A DNA stretch of 64,000 nt from Limnephilus marmoratus (Eukaryota; Arthropoda; Insecta; Trichoptera; Limnephilidae), in assembly GCA_917880885.1 (NCBI GenBank), contig OU862934.1, forward strand, positions 28,070,734-28,134,733. The letters are read 5' to 3'. The translations under genes and the position numbers were made by a program. Numbering within the stretch: position 1 is the stretch's first letter; every line of letters starts with the position of its first letter. Of the stretch, positions 1 through 9,999 are shown one piece after another. Below the pieces are notes generated by a model. The model was given only the letters and a program-made list of their open reading frames with translations. It was not told the DNA's origin and did not search any database.

Positions 1-224
1 TATCGTTTATGAAACGTCTTTGAAAATAGACATCTTACTCAATGATTTCCCAATAAATTAACATCCACGCCTCTTCTTCCTTGTCTATTGGTAATAAAAT
101 AATAATATTGACAAATTCCTAAGATGCTTCGTAATTATGACCGCTAGGCTTTGTCAATCATGTGTCAATGGATCTAATTATAATCATAAACAATCTGTTC
201 ACTGTTCATTATAAAGGCGTGGTA

Positions 225-300
225 TGACATTTTAAATGGATGGGCAAATGGATGGTAGAAGAAATCGGAGACGCCCCAGAAAGTCGAAAAAGATGGTCTA
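225..300 (+). pseudogene. LINE C-terminal scrap
   Basis: The plus frame reads GRRNRRRPRKSRKRW, resembling the basic GRRxRGRPRKTW segment that ends many insect LINE reverse-transcriptase ORFs (an intact example lies at 42.7 kb here). No other part of an ORF is visible around it. The first 240 bases of the window hold nothing else I recognise. Confidence 0.35.
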
Positions 301-424
301 CGAGATTGGTATTTCTGAAATTTAAATGAGATCTTTTAGGCGAATGTGCATAAAGATATTATTTTATAAAAACAGTAATACAATAGCCAATACATTGCAA
401 AAGCGATTAAAATTATCTGAAAAT

Positions 425-760
425 CTTCTCCTTCTTCCTTGCACTGCCAACTCATCGCCTAGGTAGGCTGTTGTGGTCGGCTCTTCTCGTTCTCAGACTA
501 TATCTTCTTCGGTTCTGGGTATCGCGTTCATCCAGGCCGTTTCTCTGTAATATTCTGGAGCATTGAATCATCTAGGAGTTTTTTGGTCTTCCTCTGGATG
601 ACTGTCGATGAAGCTCCATAGACATTGCCTGCTTCACTGTGCGGTTGGGTGGTCTCTATCGTATGTGCCCATACCATCTCAATTGTCGTTCCTCCAGCTT
701 ACTGTTTATGTCCATGATACCCAGGCTACCACGATTGCGTGACTTTTAATCCTATATTTT
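425..760 (-). pseudogene. RTE-like LINE, C-terminal and 3' part
   Basis: The minus strand is clearly homologous to the better preserved copy at 53.83-54.43 kb, including the same LINE tail (short basic linker, RWYGH-type segment, GRPKxSW-type segment). Frameshifts and stops break the frame. The two copies allow direct alignment to estimate divergence. It encodes no usable protein. From about 760 to 960 I see nothing else. Confidence 0.6.
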
Positions 761-960
761 ATTGATATTTCTGTCGACAAATAAAATTATCAGGAAAATA
801 TAGGACAAAAATGCTTGATGTGGGTACATACATAATATAATCAAAAGTTAAAGGATATTTCGTACTTTAAGTTGTTGAAGGACATGTTGAAAATATCCAC
901 ATTTCCTGCGAGGTTGTTAATTACCCTTGTAAGGCCATAGGTATTCAGGGACAGCTGCTA

Positions 961-1240
961 TACAAATGGATGGGTAGTTACTTAGCTAAGAGATACTAAG
1001 AAGTTAAATTTAATGATACTATTTGTGTGAATTTTGGTGTACCCCAAGGGAGTACCTTAGGCCCTCTTTTATTTAGTATTTATATAAATGATCTGTGAAA
1101 CAGCAATTTTTTCAATCACGTTATAATATTTGCAAGTAACTGTCTTAACATTTTAAGGAAAAACCTGGAATGATGTACACTGCAAAGCAGAAGATGGTAT
1201 AACACAGCTAAAACTTTGGTTAGACTATAATCTACGACTG
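961..1240 (+). pseudogene. Jockey/CR1-like LINE reverse transcriptase fragment
   Basis: The frame reads WMGSYLAKRY, stop, then [20 protein letters not shown] and ND, matching the RT palm block VPQGSxLGPLLFxxYIND of Jockey/CR1-type LINEs. The YADD block that should follow is not recognisable, and stops occur just before and after. The C-terminal part of perhaps the same insertion lies at 1985-2440, beyond a MITE. This is a decayed retrotransposon, not a host gene. Confidence 0.75.
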
Positions 1241-1317
1241 TAAAAAACGAAATTCATGCGTTTTAGTTATATTAAAGCGGGTCAAAGTAATAAATTATAT
1301 TATATTTTTATACATCA

Positions 1318-1530
1318 TTTAAATAAATAAAATAAAGTATTCGCTGGAGTTGTAGATCCTTACCCTCAGCCCTGTCCTCGTGATTCTTATTGGAATTGCA
1401 TATTCAGGACTCGCCCTTCCGTAAACATTGAGGAGGCTCTCGCAGTATCTGGTAAATCCGAACATCCGATGCCTTTCCATGATTGTCTTTTTTAAATAGG
1501 CCCAGAGTTCGCATGTATACAAGGTTAAAA
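1318..1530 (-). repeat. possible retroposed fragment with AAAT-rich tail
   Basis: On the minus strand an open segment of about 67 codons ends in an AAATAAATAAAAT tail, as retroposed LINE 3' ends do. The peptide contains no motif I can name. It interrupts the spacing between the RT and C-terminal LINE blocks on either side. Confidence 0.3.
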
Positions 1531-1562
1531 CACTTGTTAAATTTACATTTTAACATATCTAA

Positions 1563-1957
1563 AGCCTCGATGACACACGGCGAGTTTACAAACTACTATC
1601 TGGGAAATTCACTATCTGTTAGTAAACTTGCCCGGTGTCATCGTGTTACTGGCTAACTAGCAGATTGTTGACAATCTACGAAAAAAAGTTGAAAGGTCGT
1701 CAACTTTACTCGCCTACACGCTTGCTCCGCTAGCTCGTGATTGGTTTATTTATGTTTCCAACATGGCTTCCGATAAACAGCTGATTTCGACTGCCAAACA
1801 TCTGAAGAATTAGTTCACGCAGGCGTCGTGTTACGTTCCTACGCTTCTGAGCGAGTGGACAGTTTTGTGTGTCATCATGACAATCTCACTCGCCGATTTA
1901 CCCGCTTTTAAATTTAGTAGATAGTAGCTTGTAAACTCGCCGTGTGTCATCGAGACT
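1563..1957. mobile_element. PIF/Harbinger-type MITE, 395 bp, TAA duplication
   Basis: The ends are inverted: AGCCTCGATGACACACGGCG on the left and the reverse complement of AGTCTCGATGACACACGGCG on the right. Similarity continues through GAGTTTACAARCTACTATCT, about 38 bp in all. TAA flanks both sides (1560-1562 and 1958-1960), the 3-bp duplication typical of PIF/Harbinger. There is no transposase ORF. A second, internal inverted segment (GTAAACTTGCCCGGTGTCATCG) repeats part of the terminus. It sits inside LINE remains. Confidence 0.85.
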
Positions 1958-1984
1958 TAAATGTGAAAATTGAATATGTTTAAT

Positions 1985-2440
1985 TATACTTTGGTCTGCT
2001 ATTTAACCACATCTAGTGATATGTACCCAAAAACATCCCCGATCCAATATAAAATTAATCCAGAAGAAATTCCTCGGGTATGTTTATATGCGGAAGCATG
2101 GAACCTATCCAAGGTTCATGCACCGTATTGACTTACTTGAGGAAACTGATTCTGTGAGTCTAGAAACTAGAAGAAAAGCAAGTCTTTCAAAATTTGGAAC
2201 AATTTCATCAATAGCCCATTTCTCGTGGGATGCTATGATTTATATGTACCAGACCACTACAGCCGAAGTCGACATCACGACTTATTTAAAGTACCGAACG
2301 GCAGAACAGACGTCTCGGCAAAGCATAGCATGACGAGGGGAGTGGTGCTGTTAAATGAAATTGCAAACCATTTGGATGTAAGTGACTGTTCTTTATATGC
2401 CTTAAAAACATTATTGAAGAGTCACTTGCCTAAATGCTGA
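1985..2440 (+). pseudogene. LINE ORF2 C-terminal region, frameshifted
   Basis: Two overlapping frames give the C-terminal domain of a Jockey/CR1-like LINE. First comes IQKKFLGYVYMRKHGTYPRF with HRIDLLEETDSVSLETRRK. After a frameshift near 2225 comes YDLYVPDHYSRSRHHDLFKV, PNGRTDVSAKH and ALKTLLKSHLPKC, then a stop. The order KFLxY, basic helix, then YxLFxVPxxRT is the usual tail of these polymerases. An AAATAAAAT-rich stretch near 2500-2520 may be its 3' tail. Confidence 0.7.
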
Positions 2441-2904
2441 TAGGGTAACTAAATTGTGCTGTAATTGGAATTATTCTGTTGTACAATAATAATAAAAATA
2501 AAGTAAAATAAAATAAAATAAATTCCCCAAAGTGGAAATTCTTATTTTTTTATCAGGGATGTTATTCCTGAATGAGATTGTATTTTTTTTATTAAAATGG
2601 AGTCGCCAGTAATAATAGTTTTTCGTTAACTCCAAAAATGTCGAAGTTATGAGCTTCGAAAGTGAACTCGGATAAAAGGATTTCAATCGTGTCTCGTGAC
2701 GTCACACGAGACAATTGATAATTCGAATGGCAGTGCTGCGGTCTGATGCATCATTCCTTGTATGTACCATGACATCACCCTCTTATCGGCCAGCCGTAAA
2801 TTTATTATCAACATTTTGACGGCTTGTATATTTAATTCTATTTGATATTTTCCTTACATTCTACTCGTAAATAATGTTCTGTTCTCACCGTGATATAATT
2901 TAAC
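2441..2904. other. no recognisable feature
   Basis: AT-rich sequence with an ATAAAAT simple stretch at 2490-2522. The minus strand has a 71-codon open stretch without any recognisable motif. I see no gene or repeat end. Confidence 0.4.
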
Positions 2905-3240
2905 ATGATACAATGTAATAATAATAATAATATAATCTTTATTCAATGAAATTAGCAACATTACAACTAAAAAAGTACATGTTCAATGTAGATTACAAAT
3001 AGATTACATCCTTACAAAAAAAATTAACAAGTAAGAAAGTAATGTTAGATCGGTTACACAGATGTAGCATAATTATACAATATTTTTAGTTGTGCATAGT
3101 CTGCCTCACTAGGTGAACCTGTATTGAGGCAGAATTTTTTGTAAATTGTTTCTTACAATTTTTTCTATGGTTTTTTATAAATGTATAATGTAAGTTTCTA
3201 TACAGCAAAAACTTTATTTTAGATTACATTATTGTGTGTA
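2905..3240 (-). repeat. LINE 3' end with (ATT)n tail and 3' hairpin
   Basis: Read on the minus strand, the segment ends TTCATTGAATAAAGATTATA followed by (TTA)n, that is, a polyadenylation signal and simple tail. At 3101-3132 an 8-bp stem (CTGCCTCA/TGAGGCAG) encloses a second stem AGG/CCT with loop TGAA. The same two-tier hairpin with different loop bases occurs at 10420-10445, so this is a shared LINE 3' untranslated element. Confidence 0.55.
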
Positions 3241-3254
3241 TATACACAAAACAT

Positions 3255-3770
3255 AAACTGCAAGGTTATTTATTTATTTATTTTATTTATTTATTTATTT
3301 AAACGCCCATAGGGCTTTTACATACTATGAATGCAGTACATTTCTTTTAATTACGATTACAAAATACAATACACAATACAAGTAACATAATATTTGTTAA
3401 AAACAAAATATAGATTACATAAAATATTAGCGTTAACAAAATACAGGTATCATAAAATATAAGAAACAAAATATAGTCCATAAAATATATGAGTTGACAT
3501 AAAGCAGGTAATGTTTAAAATTGTTGTTCACATTAGTTTATGGGATAGGTAGAAATAAATAGTTGGCACATATGGCGTTTGAAGTTTGCTAAGTTCAAAT
3601 TATTGTCAAATACATCCAGATTGTTTAAGTATTTGTTACCAAGACTATGCAAACGTTGTATTGGAGAATGTAAATCATAGTTCGAATGAGATGTACGTGT
3701 ATAAAATGTCAATGTTTGTCTAGTTGTTCGTGTAGGTACATGTAAATTTATTAATTGCAGGAGTTCACAA
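3255..3770 (-). repeat. LINE 3' region with AAAT tail
   Basis: The minus strand ends CCCTATGGGCGTTTAAATAA followed by repeated AAAT units. The same end (CGTTTAAATAATAAATAAAT) occurs at 39.77 kb, and a similar tail at 17.38 kb. So this is the 3' end of a dispersed non-LTR element. No coding motif could be read in the remainder. Confidence 0.5.
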
Positions 3771-3796
3771 CTGTCGAATGAGTTGTTGTTATTGAC

Positions 3797-3836
3797 TGAC
3801 AGTTGTTATTGTGTATTACCACAATAACAACTGTCA
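3797..3836. repeat. 17-bp perfect hairpin
   Basis: GACAGTTGTTATTGTG at 3798-3813 and CACAATAACAACTGTC at 3820-3835 are exact reverse complements around a 6-base loop TATTAC, with one more T-A pair outside. Flanking bases pair only partly. It may be a transposon end-to-end junction or a folded RNA; nothing around it decides. Confidence 0.7.
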
Positions 3837-4029
3837 ATGACAGGGCGTTTGGGTGAGAGCACCAGTATAGGCTCGATCATTAGACTATATCCAAATTTTA
3901 ACATATTTTTTAAATTCTTTCTGTGTTTGACAGTTTGATGTTTTCTGGGAGAATGTTGAATATTTTCGTGGCAAAGTATCTAAAGCTACGTGATAAAGCT
4001 ATACTCATAATGACATGACATTTCGTGTA

Positions 4030-4402
4030 GGAGAGGAAGTCGAGCAGTAAGGCTCTTGACTAGCAATCCGAAGGTCGCGGGATCGAATCCCTGCGTAGCA
4101 AATAAATTTAATTTGATTAATTTGTGTTATTTCACAATTTATTCATATCAAATAATATATAGTATATTTGCGGCACGTTCCATGGTGTAACACTACCGTT
4201 CAGAATTGAAATGTTTCTTGAAATGGCTTTAGCCGTGTTTGGTGACCAGATCTGAATAGCCAGGTACTTCCCCACCTTTCTCTTCCCTATCTACTTCGCC
4301 TCCCCACTACCTTCAGCCTCACAACATACCCCAATTGGGGATGCCAGTCTCACTGGCTCCACACGGGACTTGGGACTTTTGTGCGGTATTCATATAAAAA
4401 AG
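4030..4402 (+). mobile_element. S1 tRNA-derived SINE
   Basis: Head: GCAGTAAGGCTCTTGAC followed by the B-box GGGATCGAATCCC, a tRNA-like internal Pol III promoter; the first bases are diverged. Body: AAATAAATTTAATTTGATTA, the CCACC-rich middle, then CCCAATTGGGGATGCC. It ends GTGCGGTATTCATATAAAAA. About 35 bp after the B-box are missing or diverged relative to other copies. It is one of more than a dozen copies in the window. Confidence 0.85.
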
Positions 4403-4724
4403 GAGACTCCTCAAGAGCATTTCACTATTTTTATGAAAATTCCCGCGATATTGCCTAAATTCTGGGAATTTACCCATCACTATTTGCACCCGAAGCTTTT
4501 TAAATACTTTTTTTATTTATTTGGCCCAGGAGTTTGTTTCTGTATATTTTGTATTATCTTTTCCGTTAAGTTTTTGGGATATTGGAAGGCGTCCGTCGTG
4601 GTTATCGTCTTTCAAATCTATGTGATTTTCTATGACTTCCAATGGCATTTCTATGCCTGACGTGTGTTAGATGGATTTATTGCCTACTTAAAAACACGAA
4701 TTAATATTTTTTAATTATTAAAAC
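4403..4724. other. unassigned; 80-codon open stretch
   Basis: A plus-strand open stretch starts inside the SINE tail (4370) and runs to 4660. It is rich in F, Y and hydrophobic residues and could form one or two membrane segments, but it matches nothing I know. Its start in SINE sequence argues against a real gene. The last 8 bases (ATTAAAAC, 4717-4724) are the target duplication of the next element. Confidence 0.3.
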
Positions 4725-4737
4725 GACTCCAGATACT

Positions 4738-6492
4738 CAGTGGCGGACTAAGCCTGTCAGAGGCCCGGGGCGGAAAAGCTGAATGAGGCCCCCCCCCCCC
4801 CAAAAAAGTTGATGTAATTTTACAAGATTTTTATTCAGTTCACACGGGCCTCTGGTCCTGGGGAGCCTCCATGCGCTTCCGTGTTCCCTTGATCAAATCC
4901 TAAACAAGGTTTTAAGGCACTAGGGCACTGTAAAAAAATTTCACTTTTTTGTATTTCATTTTCTAAGATAGTAAAAATAATATGAAGTGCAAAACGTAAG
5001 TGAAACAGGAACTAAAACTAAATTTTAAACTTAAAAATTAAACTTAAATAAATTAGAAAGATTAGTAGTAGTATTTTTATTTTAAAAGTTGTAAATTACC
5101 GGTTCAGGCTGTATTTATTAATTCCTACTTTATCTGTATGGGATGATGTTTGTATGGACCTCCCAACACCAAATCATCTCTTAGATAGGGACTAAGCATA
5201 TTTTAAAGGCACCAGGACACAAAAAAAAATATGGTCACTTTTTTTTCTGAAAGATTTTGTTAATAATGGATTCATCAAATGTTGTAAGGAAATTCGTAAA
5301 ATTGACGGAGATACAGCATCTTATATGAAACCGTTTTAAACAGTTTGTGCGTTGAATTATCCTCCAGCAAAACTTTGAACGCGTTTTTCTGAAAACTACG
5401 TTTTTCAACATCTGATTTGCATGCACCATGCACGAACATCCAGTCACTATAGCCAGGGCCGAATTATCCATAAGACGTATAGGCAACTGCCTAGGGGCCC
5501 CGCATAGGATAGGGCCCCCTAGGGTAAAGGGCCCCGAGACGTGCATTAACTAGGGCCCCCGACATATTTAAGTCGGTCCTGGAAGGGCCCTATTATTCAT
5601 AAGGCAGTAATTGTTCATGAGGCCCCTAGGTTAAAGGGGCCCCGAGAAGTGAATTGCCTAGGGGCCCCAACATGTTTAATCCGGCCCTGGCAGGGCCGTA
5701 GAAGGCAGTGTAAACCACTATCTTCTAAAATCCAGTCACTGTAGCCACGGCCGTCTTATCCATTAAACGCCTAGGCAACTGCCTAGGTGCCCTGCATCAA
5801 GTAGGGGCCCCTAGAGTAAAGGGGGCCCGATACGTGTGTTATCCATAAGGTAGCGTAGGCCACTGCCTAGAGGCCCCTCCCCGGGTAGGGGCCCCTAGGG
5901 TAAAGGGGCCTCGCGACGTGCATTGCCTAGGGGCCCCGACATGTTTAAGTCGGCCCTGGCAGGGCCCTATTGTCCACAAGGCAGTGTAGGCCACTGCCTA
6001 GGGGCCACGCATCAGCTAGTGACCCCTATGGTAAAGGGGCGTTGCCTAGAGACGTGCATTGCCTAGGCGCCCCGACATGTTTAATCCAGCCCTAATTATG
6101 GCACTACGTAGGGATTCTTTTATAAAGGGCCCCTTCTATATTTTTTTTATGAACGATGCAAATTTACCATAAAATAAAATTCATTCAAAAATAAAACGCA
6201 TTCAAAGTTTGGCTGAAGAATAATTTAACATACAAACTTTTTCAAACGGTTTCACATAAAATGTTGTATCTCCGTCAGTTTTTAAAATTTCTTTAAAAAT
6301 TTGGTGATAGCATTTTTAACAAGTTAGTGCATCCATCAAAAAATGAAATAAAAAATTATAATTTTTTTTTTAGAGTGGTGCCTTAGACTTGCTTAGAATT
6401 TGATTAAGGGAACATGGAGGCGTTTGGGGGCCCCCCAGGACCGGGTGCCCGGGGCGGGCCGCCCCCCCCGCCCCCCCCTTAGTCCGCCACTG
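4738..6492. mobile_element. non-autonomous hAT element, 1755 bp
   Basis: Terminal inverted repeats CAGTGGCGGACTAAG and CTTAGTCCGCCACTG, with exact 8-bp target duplication CAGATACT at 4730-4737 and 6493-6500. The CAGTGGCGGA terminus and 8-bp duplication are standard hAT features. No transposase frame survives. The interior holds a block of CCTAGGGGCCCC-rich repeats and a long C-tract near each end. The target lies inside the end of the CTAAT element, giving the relative age. Confidence 0.9.
5455..6095. repeat. GC-rich internal repeat block of the hAT element
   Basis: Several units of roughly 110-240 bp share AGGCAACTGCCTAGGGGCCC, CCCCTAGGGTAAAGGGGCC and CCGACATGTTTAAGTCGGCC. Each unit begins CAGGGCCG and ends CGGCCCTG, so units look like small palindromic elements in tandem. 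The remainder of the host element is AT-rich, so this is a sharp composition change. Confidence 0.7.
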
Positions 6493-6660
6493 CAGATACT
6501 AAAATCTACAGCCTGTATGTCGGACGAATATCTGCAGCTCATTTGTTGGACTAATATCTACGAACTTCAGAGTGTTGACTAATATCTACAGAGCAAAGGT
6601 CGGACGAATATCTATGACGGTCCCAGTGGTGACTAATATCTATGGAGCGTAGGTTGGACT

Positions 6661-6790
6661 TCTTCTTTCGTATGGTGGGGGGTCAGAGGGGGTCTTCTAG
6701 GTCTGCGAGCTAGTCTAGGGCCTCAGGCGTTGCCCTGTGGACCTCATCAATCCCGCCGGGGAATGAATGGAGCGGGCATTCGTTGACCAC
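6661..6790 (-). mobile_element. 130-bp retroposed insertion, 10-bp TSD
   Basis: The CTAAT element is interrupted exactly between two copies of AGGTTGGACT (6651-6660 and 6791-6800), a 10-bp target duplication. The insert has no inverted ends. On the minus strand it reads in part IDEVHRATPEALD, a protein-like segment suggesting a 5'-truncated LINE 3' end. Its family is not identified. Confidence 0.6.
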
Positions 6791-7565
6791 AGGTTGGACT
6801 AATATCTACAGGGGGCAACTGGGCAAGAGGTTGTACGGAAAAGCATAAATTACTTCAATTACGTAATTAATAATTACGTAAAGGCTTAAACGTTTAAAGT
6901 ACTTACATGAAGTTTTTGCATAATATTACGTATTTTGCTGTTTACGAGGACAATAATTTATTGAACAAATGGAGGTCATAATACAAAGATATTTATTTAT
7001 TTCTAAATACACGGCACCACAACCTAACCTAACCTAACTGACATAGAAATGGTCATGGTAACAGACTAAATAATTTAGAAGCACTCGAAATAAAGAAAAC
7101 TGTTAAAACAAAAACCCAAATCCTTAATAATCAGCTAAATGTGTCCAATAGTTTGATATTAGGGATTTTTACATACATACATACATAAATTAACGTTTTT
7201 AAACTGCATACGCAATATTACGTTATTCCAATATGCTATACATAATTGCAAATCCAACCTCTGCCAGTGCTGTAGATATCCGTCCACACTTTGGTTCTCA
7301 TAGATATTAGTCAGCAGTTTGAGCTGTAGATATTCGTACGCACTTTGGTTCTCATAGATATTAGTCCGATTTTTTCAGTTTTTGGAATTCCTGTAGATAT
7401 TAGTAGACGCCTCCATTAAAACTACTTACATACAAGCCCAATAATAATAGGCATACGAGAATTACGTGGCAAACGCGCCGACATCTCTGGAGTTAGCCTT
7501 AACACCTGTTGGGTCTTAGCCGCCACTACCCGAATTTCTACCGATTTATTACATGTCTCCCTTAA

Positions 7566-9111
7566 CCCTTTAGCGCACACCTAAACTTTTTTTTGAAATC
7601 ACGATATTTTTAAGTGACTATGTATTCTGTAGTGTTATTTATAACAACATGTATCGATAAATTTTTCAAAAACGTGTTATTTTCCGAGAAAATCCAAAAA
7701 ATGTACTGGCCAGTATACTGACCACTGACCGTTCTGCCCTAGTAACTATCCTTGTATAAACACTGGCCTGTAAACTGGACACCTATAAAACTCTGTTATT
7801 TTTGGTGTAAATAACATAATAAAATAAAACCATTGTGTATTCCGTAATCAGTCTTTAATTAGTCTTAAAGTGTAACAAAATTATAGCATCAATTCAAACC
7901 AAATCATTGAACTTACTTCCGTAAATTCCGTGATTTGAAACATAGCCTAAAAAATAAAAAAACAAACAAAATAAACAACGTTTCTTCGCTAATTATCATT
8001 GAATTATTATTTAATCAAAAAACAATTAAAGTGTTGGCAATAATTAAACTTTTTTCTTTTGTCCTGATCTGTGGAAGGGAACAAAACATTCAAGGCATAA
8101 GGCCACATCACACGAAACGCATTCATATTCACTGCGTTTGGGTTTTGATGCAGCGTTACAATACCTACATCTACGTAATTTTTTGATTTTATGAGCCTAT
8201 GATCATCATCTTCTTGAACAGAATACAAAGTTTTGGGCTCGCCTATAAGCTCGTTGGCTAATTTACTCCTAAAAAGCAAATGTGTCATAGGTTTTGTTCC
8301 TCTTGGGTTGGCCTTTTTCCAGGTGTCCTTATAAATTATGAAGGAGTTGACTCGGTCGTCGGAATCGCCACCAATATCAGAATCGATAGCTTGGTCATCA
8401 GTAATGGCCATACTTTCTTCCCATTGGTCATCATCCATCCCCTCCAGATCCTGATAACTGAATTTATTTCTAAAAAAAACAGAAAAACAACACTGAAAAC
8501 CACATAAACTCAGGATTATTATAAGTTATAACTTATAACTCCCGAACCCGTTTATATGTGCTTATTTTGTTATTATTCCATAAAAATAGACTATGTATTT
8601 CGTATAAAATGATATAATTTATATGTATTAATCAAAATATGCACTTAGGAGAACATTGCAAACTCACATGTGTAATTTCTAACCCACCTTTTTTTCAACA
8701 CACCGGTCGTTTTGAATTGCAGAAATAACAAGTTTGTTTTACAGTATTCGATTATATTTCCACATAATAATAAAGTATATACTACAACATAATCGTTTTA
8801 CTCACCTTTTATTCGAAGACATATTAAATTTAATGTAATCACTCGGAGAAATACCTAACGTCTGCTTGCGTTGACAACAAATACTAGTGCGGGATGCGCA
8901 GTGGCCAGTTGACAGGCCACGGCAAAAAAGGGCGCGAATTTTTGATTGCGCGCCACTTCCTGGAACGCTGACCAGTTAATAGGCCACTGTGCTTTATCGG
9001 CTATCATATATAATCATAAGGTTCGACATTTTTAGAAAAATCATTGAATTATCGACTTTAAGGTGACTGTCCAGTTTACAGGCCACTTTGTATGGGCCGT
9101 CCTATAAAGGG
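7566..9111 (-). mobile_element. piggyBac element, 1546 bp, internally deleted
   Basis: Starts CCCTTTAGCGC and ends CCTATAAAGGG, each next to TTAA (7562-7565, 9112-9115): the exact termini and duplication of piggyBac transposons. Inside both ends are related inverted motifs (GGCCTGTAAACTGGACACC near 7770 and GTCCAGTTTACAGGCCAC near 9070), likely transposase-binding subterminal repeats. Two more CCAGT...GGCCAC motifs lie near 8910 and 8970. It carries a transposase remnant on the minus strand. Confidence 0.85.
8007..8822 (-). pseudogene. piggyBac transposase remnant, two exons, catalytic core deleted
   Basis: Exon 1 is 8822-8806 (ATGTCTTCGAATAAAAG, then donor GTGAGT). The acceptor is at 8470 after a T-run (TTTTTTTTAG). 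Exon 2 is 8469-8007. Joined, it encodes about 159 residues. The start is acidic (MSSNKRNKFSYQDLEGMDDD... SDIGGDSDD), as in piggyBac N-termini. It then jumps to NSFIIYKDTWKK and THLLFRSKLANELIG, a pattern of the C-terminal end of the DDE_Tnp_1_7 domain. The DDD catalytic centre is absent, so it cannot catalyse transposition. The frame staying open across the deletion is notable. The start choice rests on the splice signals, not on the internal ATG at 8438. Confidence 0.7.
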
Positions 9112-9497
9112 TTAAATACGTTAAGTTTTAAAGCTCTTAAAAAAATATATTATGTTATTCTTGAAGATAATATCTAGACATTGCCCGCGCCGAAACGTAA
9201 ATTATATAAAATTCCCTCAATGGAAAAAAATCGCAAAGTATGCTCCAAAAAATATTATAAACACGTTTGTTTCAGTTATTTTACAAGTTATATGTATGAA
9301 AAAATTCATCGTATAAATTAAATGCCGTTTAAGACAACCCCCGCGAGATTTTTGCTCTATTTTAAACGAGTCGTATTTTATTAAACATTTTCACAATTTT
9401 CGCATTGATTTTGTCACTTTAAATGCTAGCGCGCTTCTCTAACATACGTAATTTCATATCTCTCCATCTTCTTCTTTTTGAGCCCGGTTGCGGCGCC

Positions 9498-9999
9498 TTA
9501 ACACAAGCGCAGTATTTATAATTAATTAACTCATGAACTAAATATTTAAGAAAACTGTCAAAATGTGTCGTATACTGCTGATTTAACACGCGTTACGATG
9601 TCGTAAAAGATAAATAATCACCCTTCAGAGCTCGCACATATAAAAGGATAAAAATACAGACACATTGAAATGTGCGAATGTAAACAGTGAATACGTTCGA
9701 TTATACTTTGGTCTGCCATTAGCCACAATGCTTCTGACCTTTACAAATAGTGGCTACACCCACATTACACACAAGTATATAGCCGCTAATAGCGGTGTGT
9801 TTAGAGTTTATTTGCAAGCCCGTTAACGTCTTATTATTGGCGCATCCAATATCCATTACACCTTTGGACTCCAAAGGGTAAACACTCTAGGAATTAAATT
9901 TCTATGGGAGATTAGATACGTCATCCATTTGAAATAGAAATGAGAAGGATTCTCAATATTTATTTATTTATCGTAATATAGTCTATAACCAGTCGAGCG
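9498..9999. other. mostly unassigned; small LINE scrap
   Basis: At about 9690-9760 the plus strand reads YVRSIILWSAISHNAS, like the YVRSxLEYxSxIW block of LINE C-termini. A related stretch occurs at 1975-2010. The remainder shows no feature I recognise. Confidence 0.35.

Larger units (their letters stand above)
4725..7414 (-). mobile_element. CTAAT-family hAT-like transposon, interrupted
   Basis: The ends are GACTCCAGATACT... (4725) and ...AGTAGACGCCTCC (7414), flanked by the exact 8-bp duplication ATTAAAAC (4717-4724, 7415-7422). Both ends carry many copies of CTAATATCTA or its complement TAGATATTAG, spaced by short variable sequence. The interior is AT-rich without a transposase. It is interrupted by an hAT element (4738-6492) and a 130-bp retroposed piece (6661-6790). 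Without these, it matches the intact copy at 57967-58775. Family knowledge: 8-bp duplications and subterminal repeats fit hAT. Confidence 0.85.
7503..9497 (+). mobile_element. TTAA MITE carrying a piggyBac insertion
   Basis: Sequence on both sides of the piggyBac element rebuilds the 410-bp MITE seen at 49820-50229: CTACCCGAATTTCTACCG and CTCCC on the left, then GTTAAGTTTTAAAGC, GCCCGCGCCGAAACG and AGCCCGGTTGCGGCGCC on the right. TTAA lies at both outer edges (7499-7502, 9498-9501). Undisturbed copies read CTCCCTTAAACG across the insertion point, an empty site confirming the piggyBac target. Confidence 0.75.

Noticed and set aside
4370..4660. 96-codon open frame, hydrophobic
   Set aside because: It starts inside the SINE tail and shows no known domain; composition of AT-rich DNA explains the F/Y/I content.
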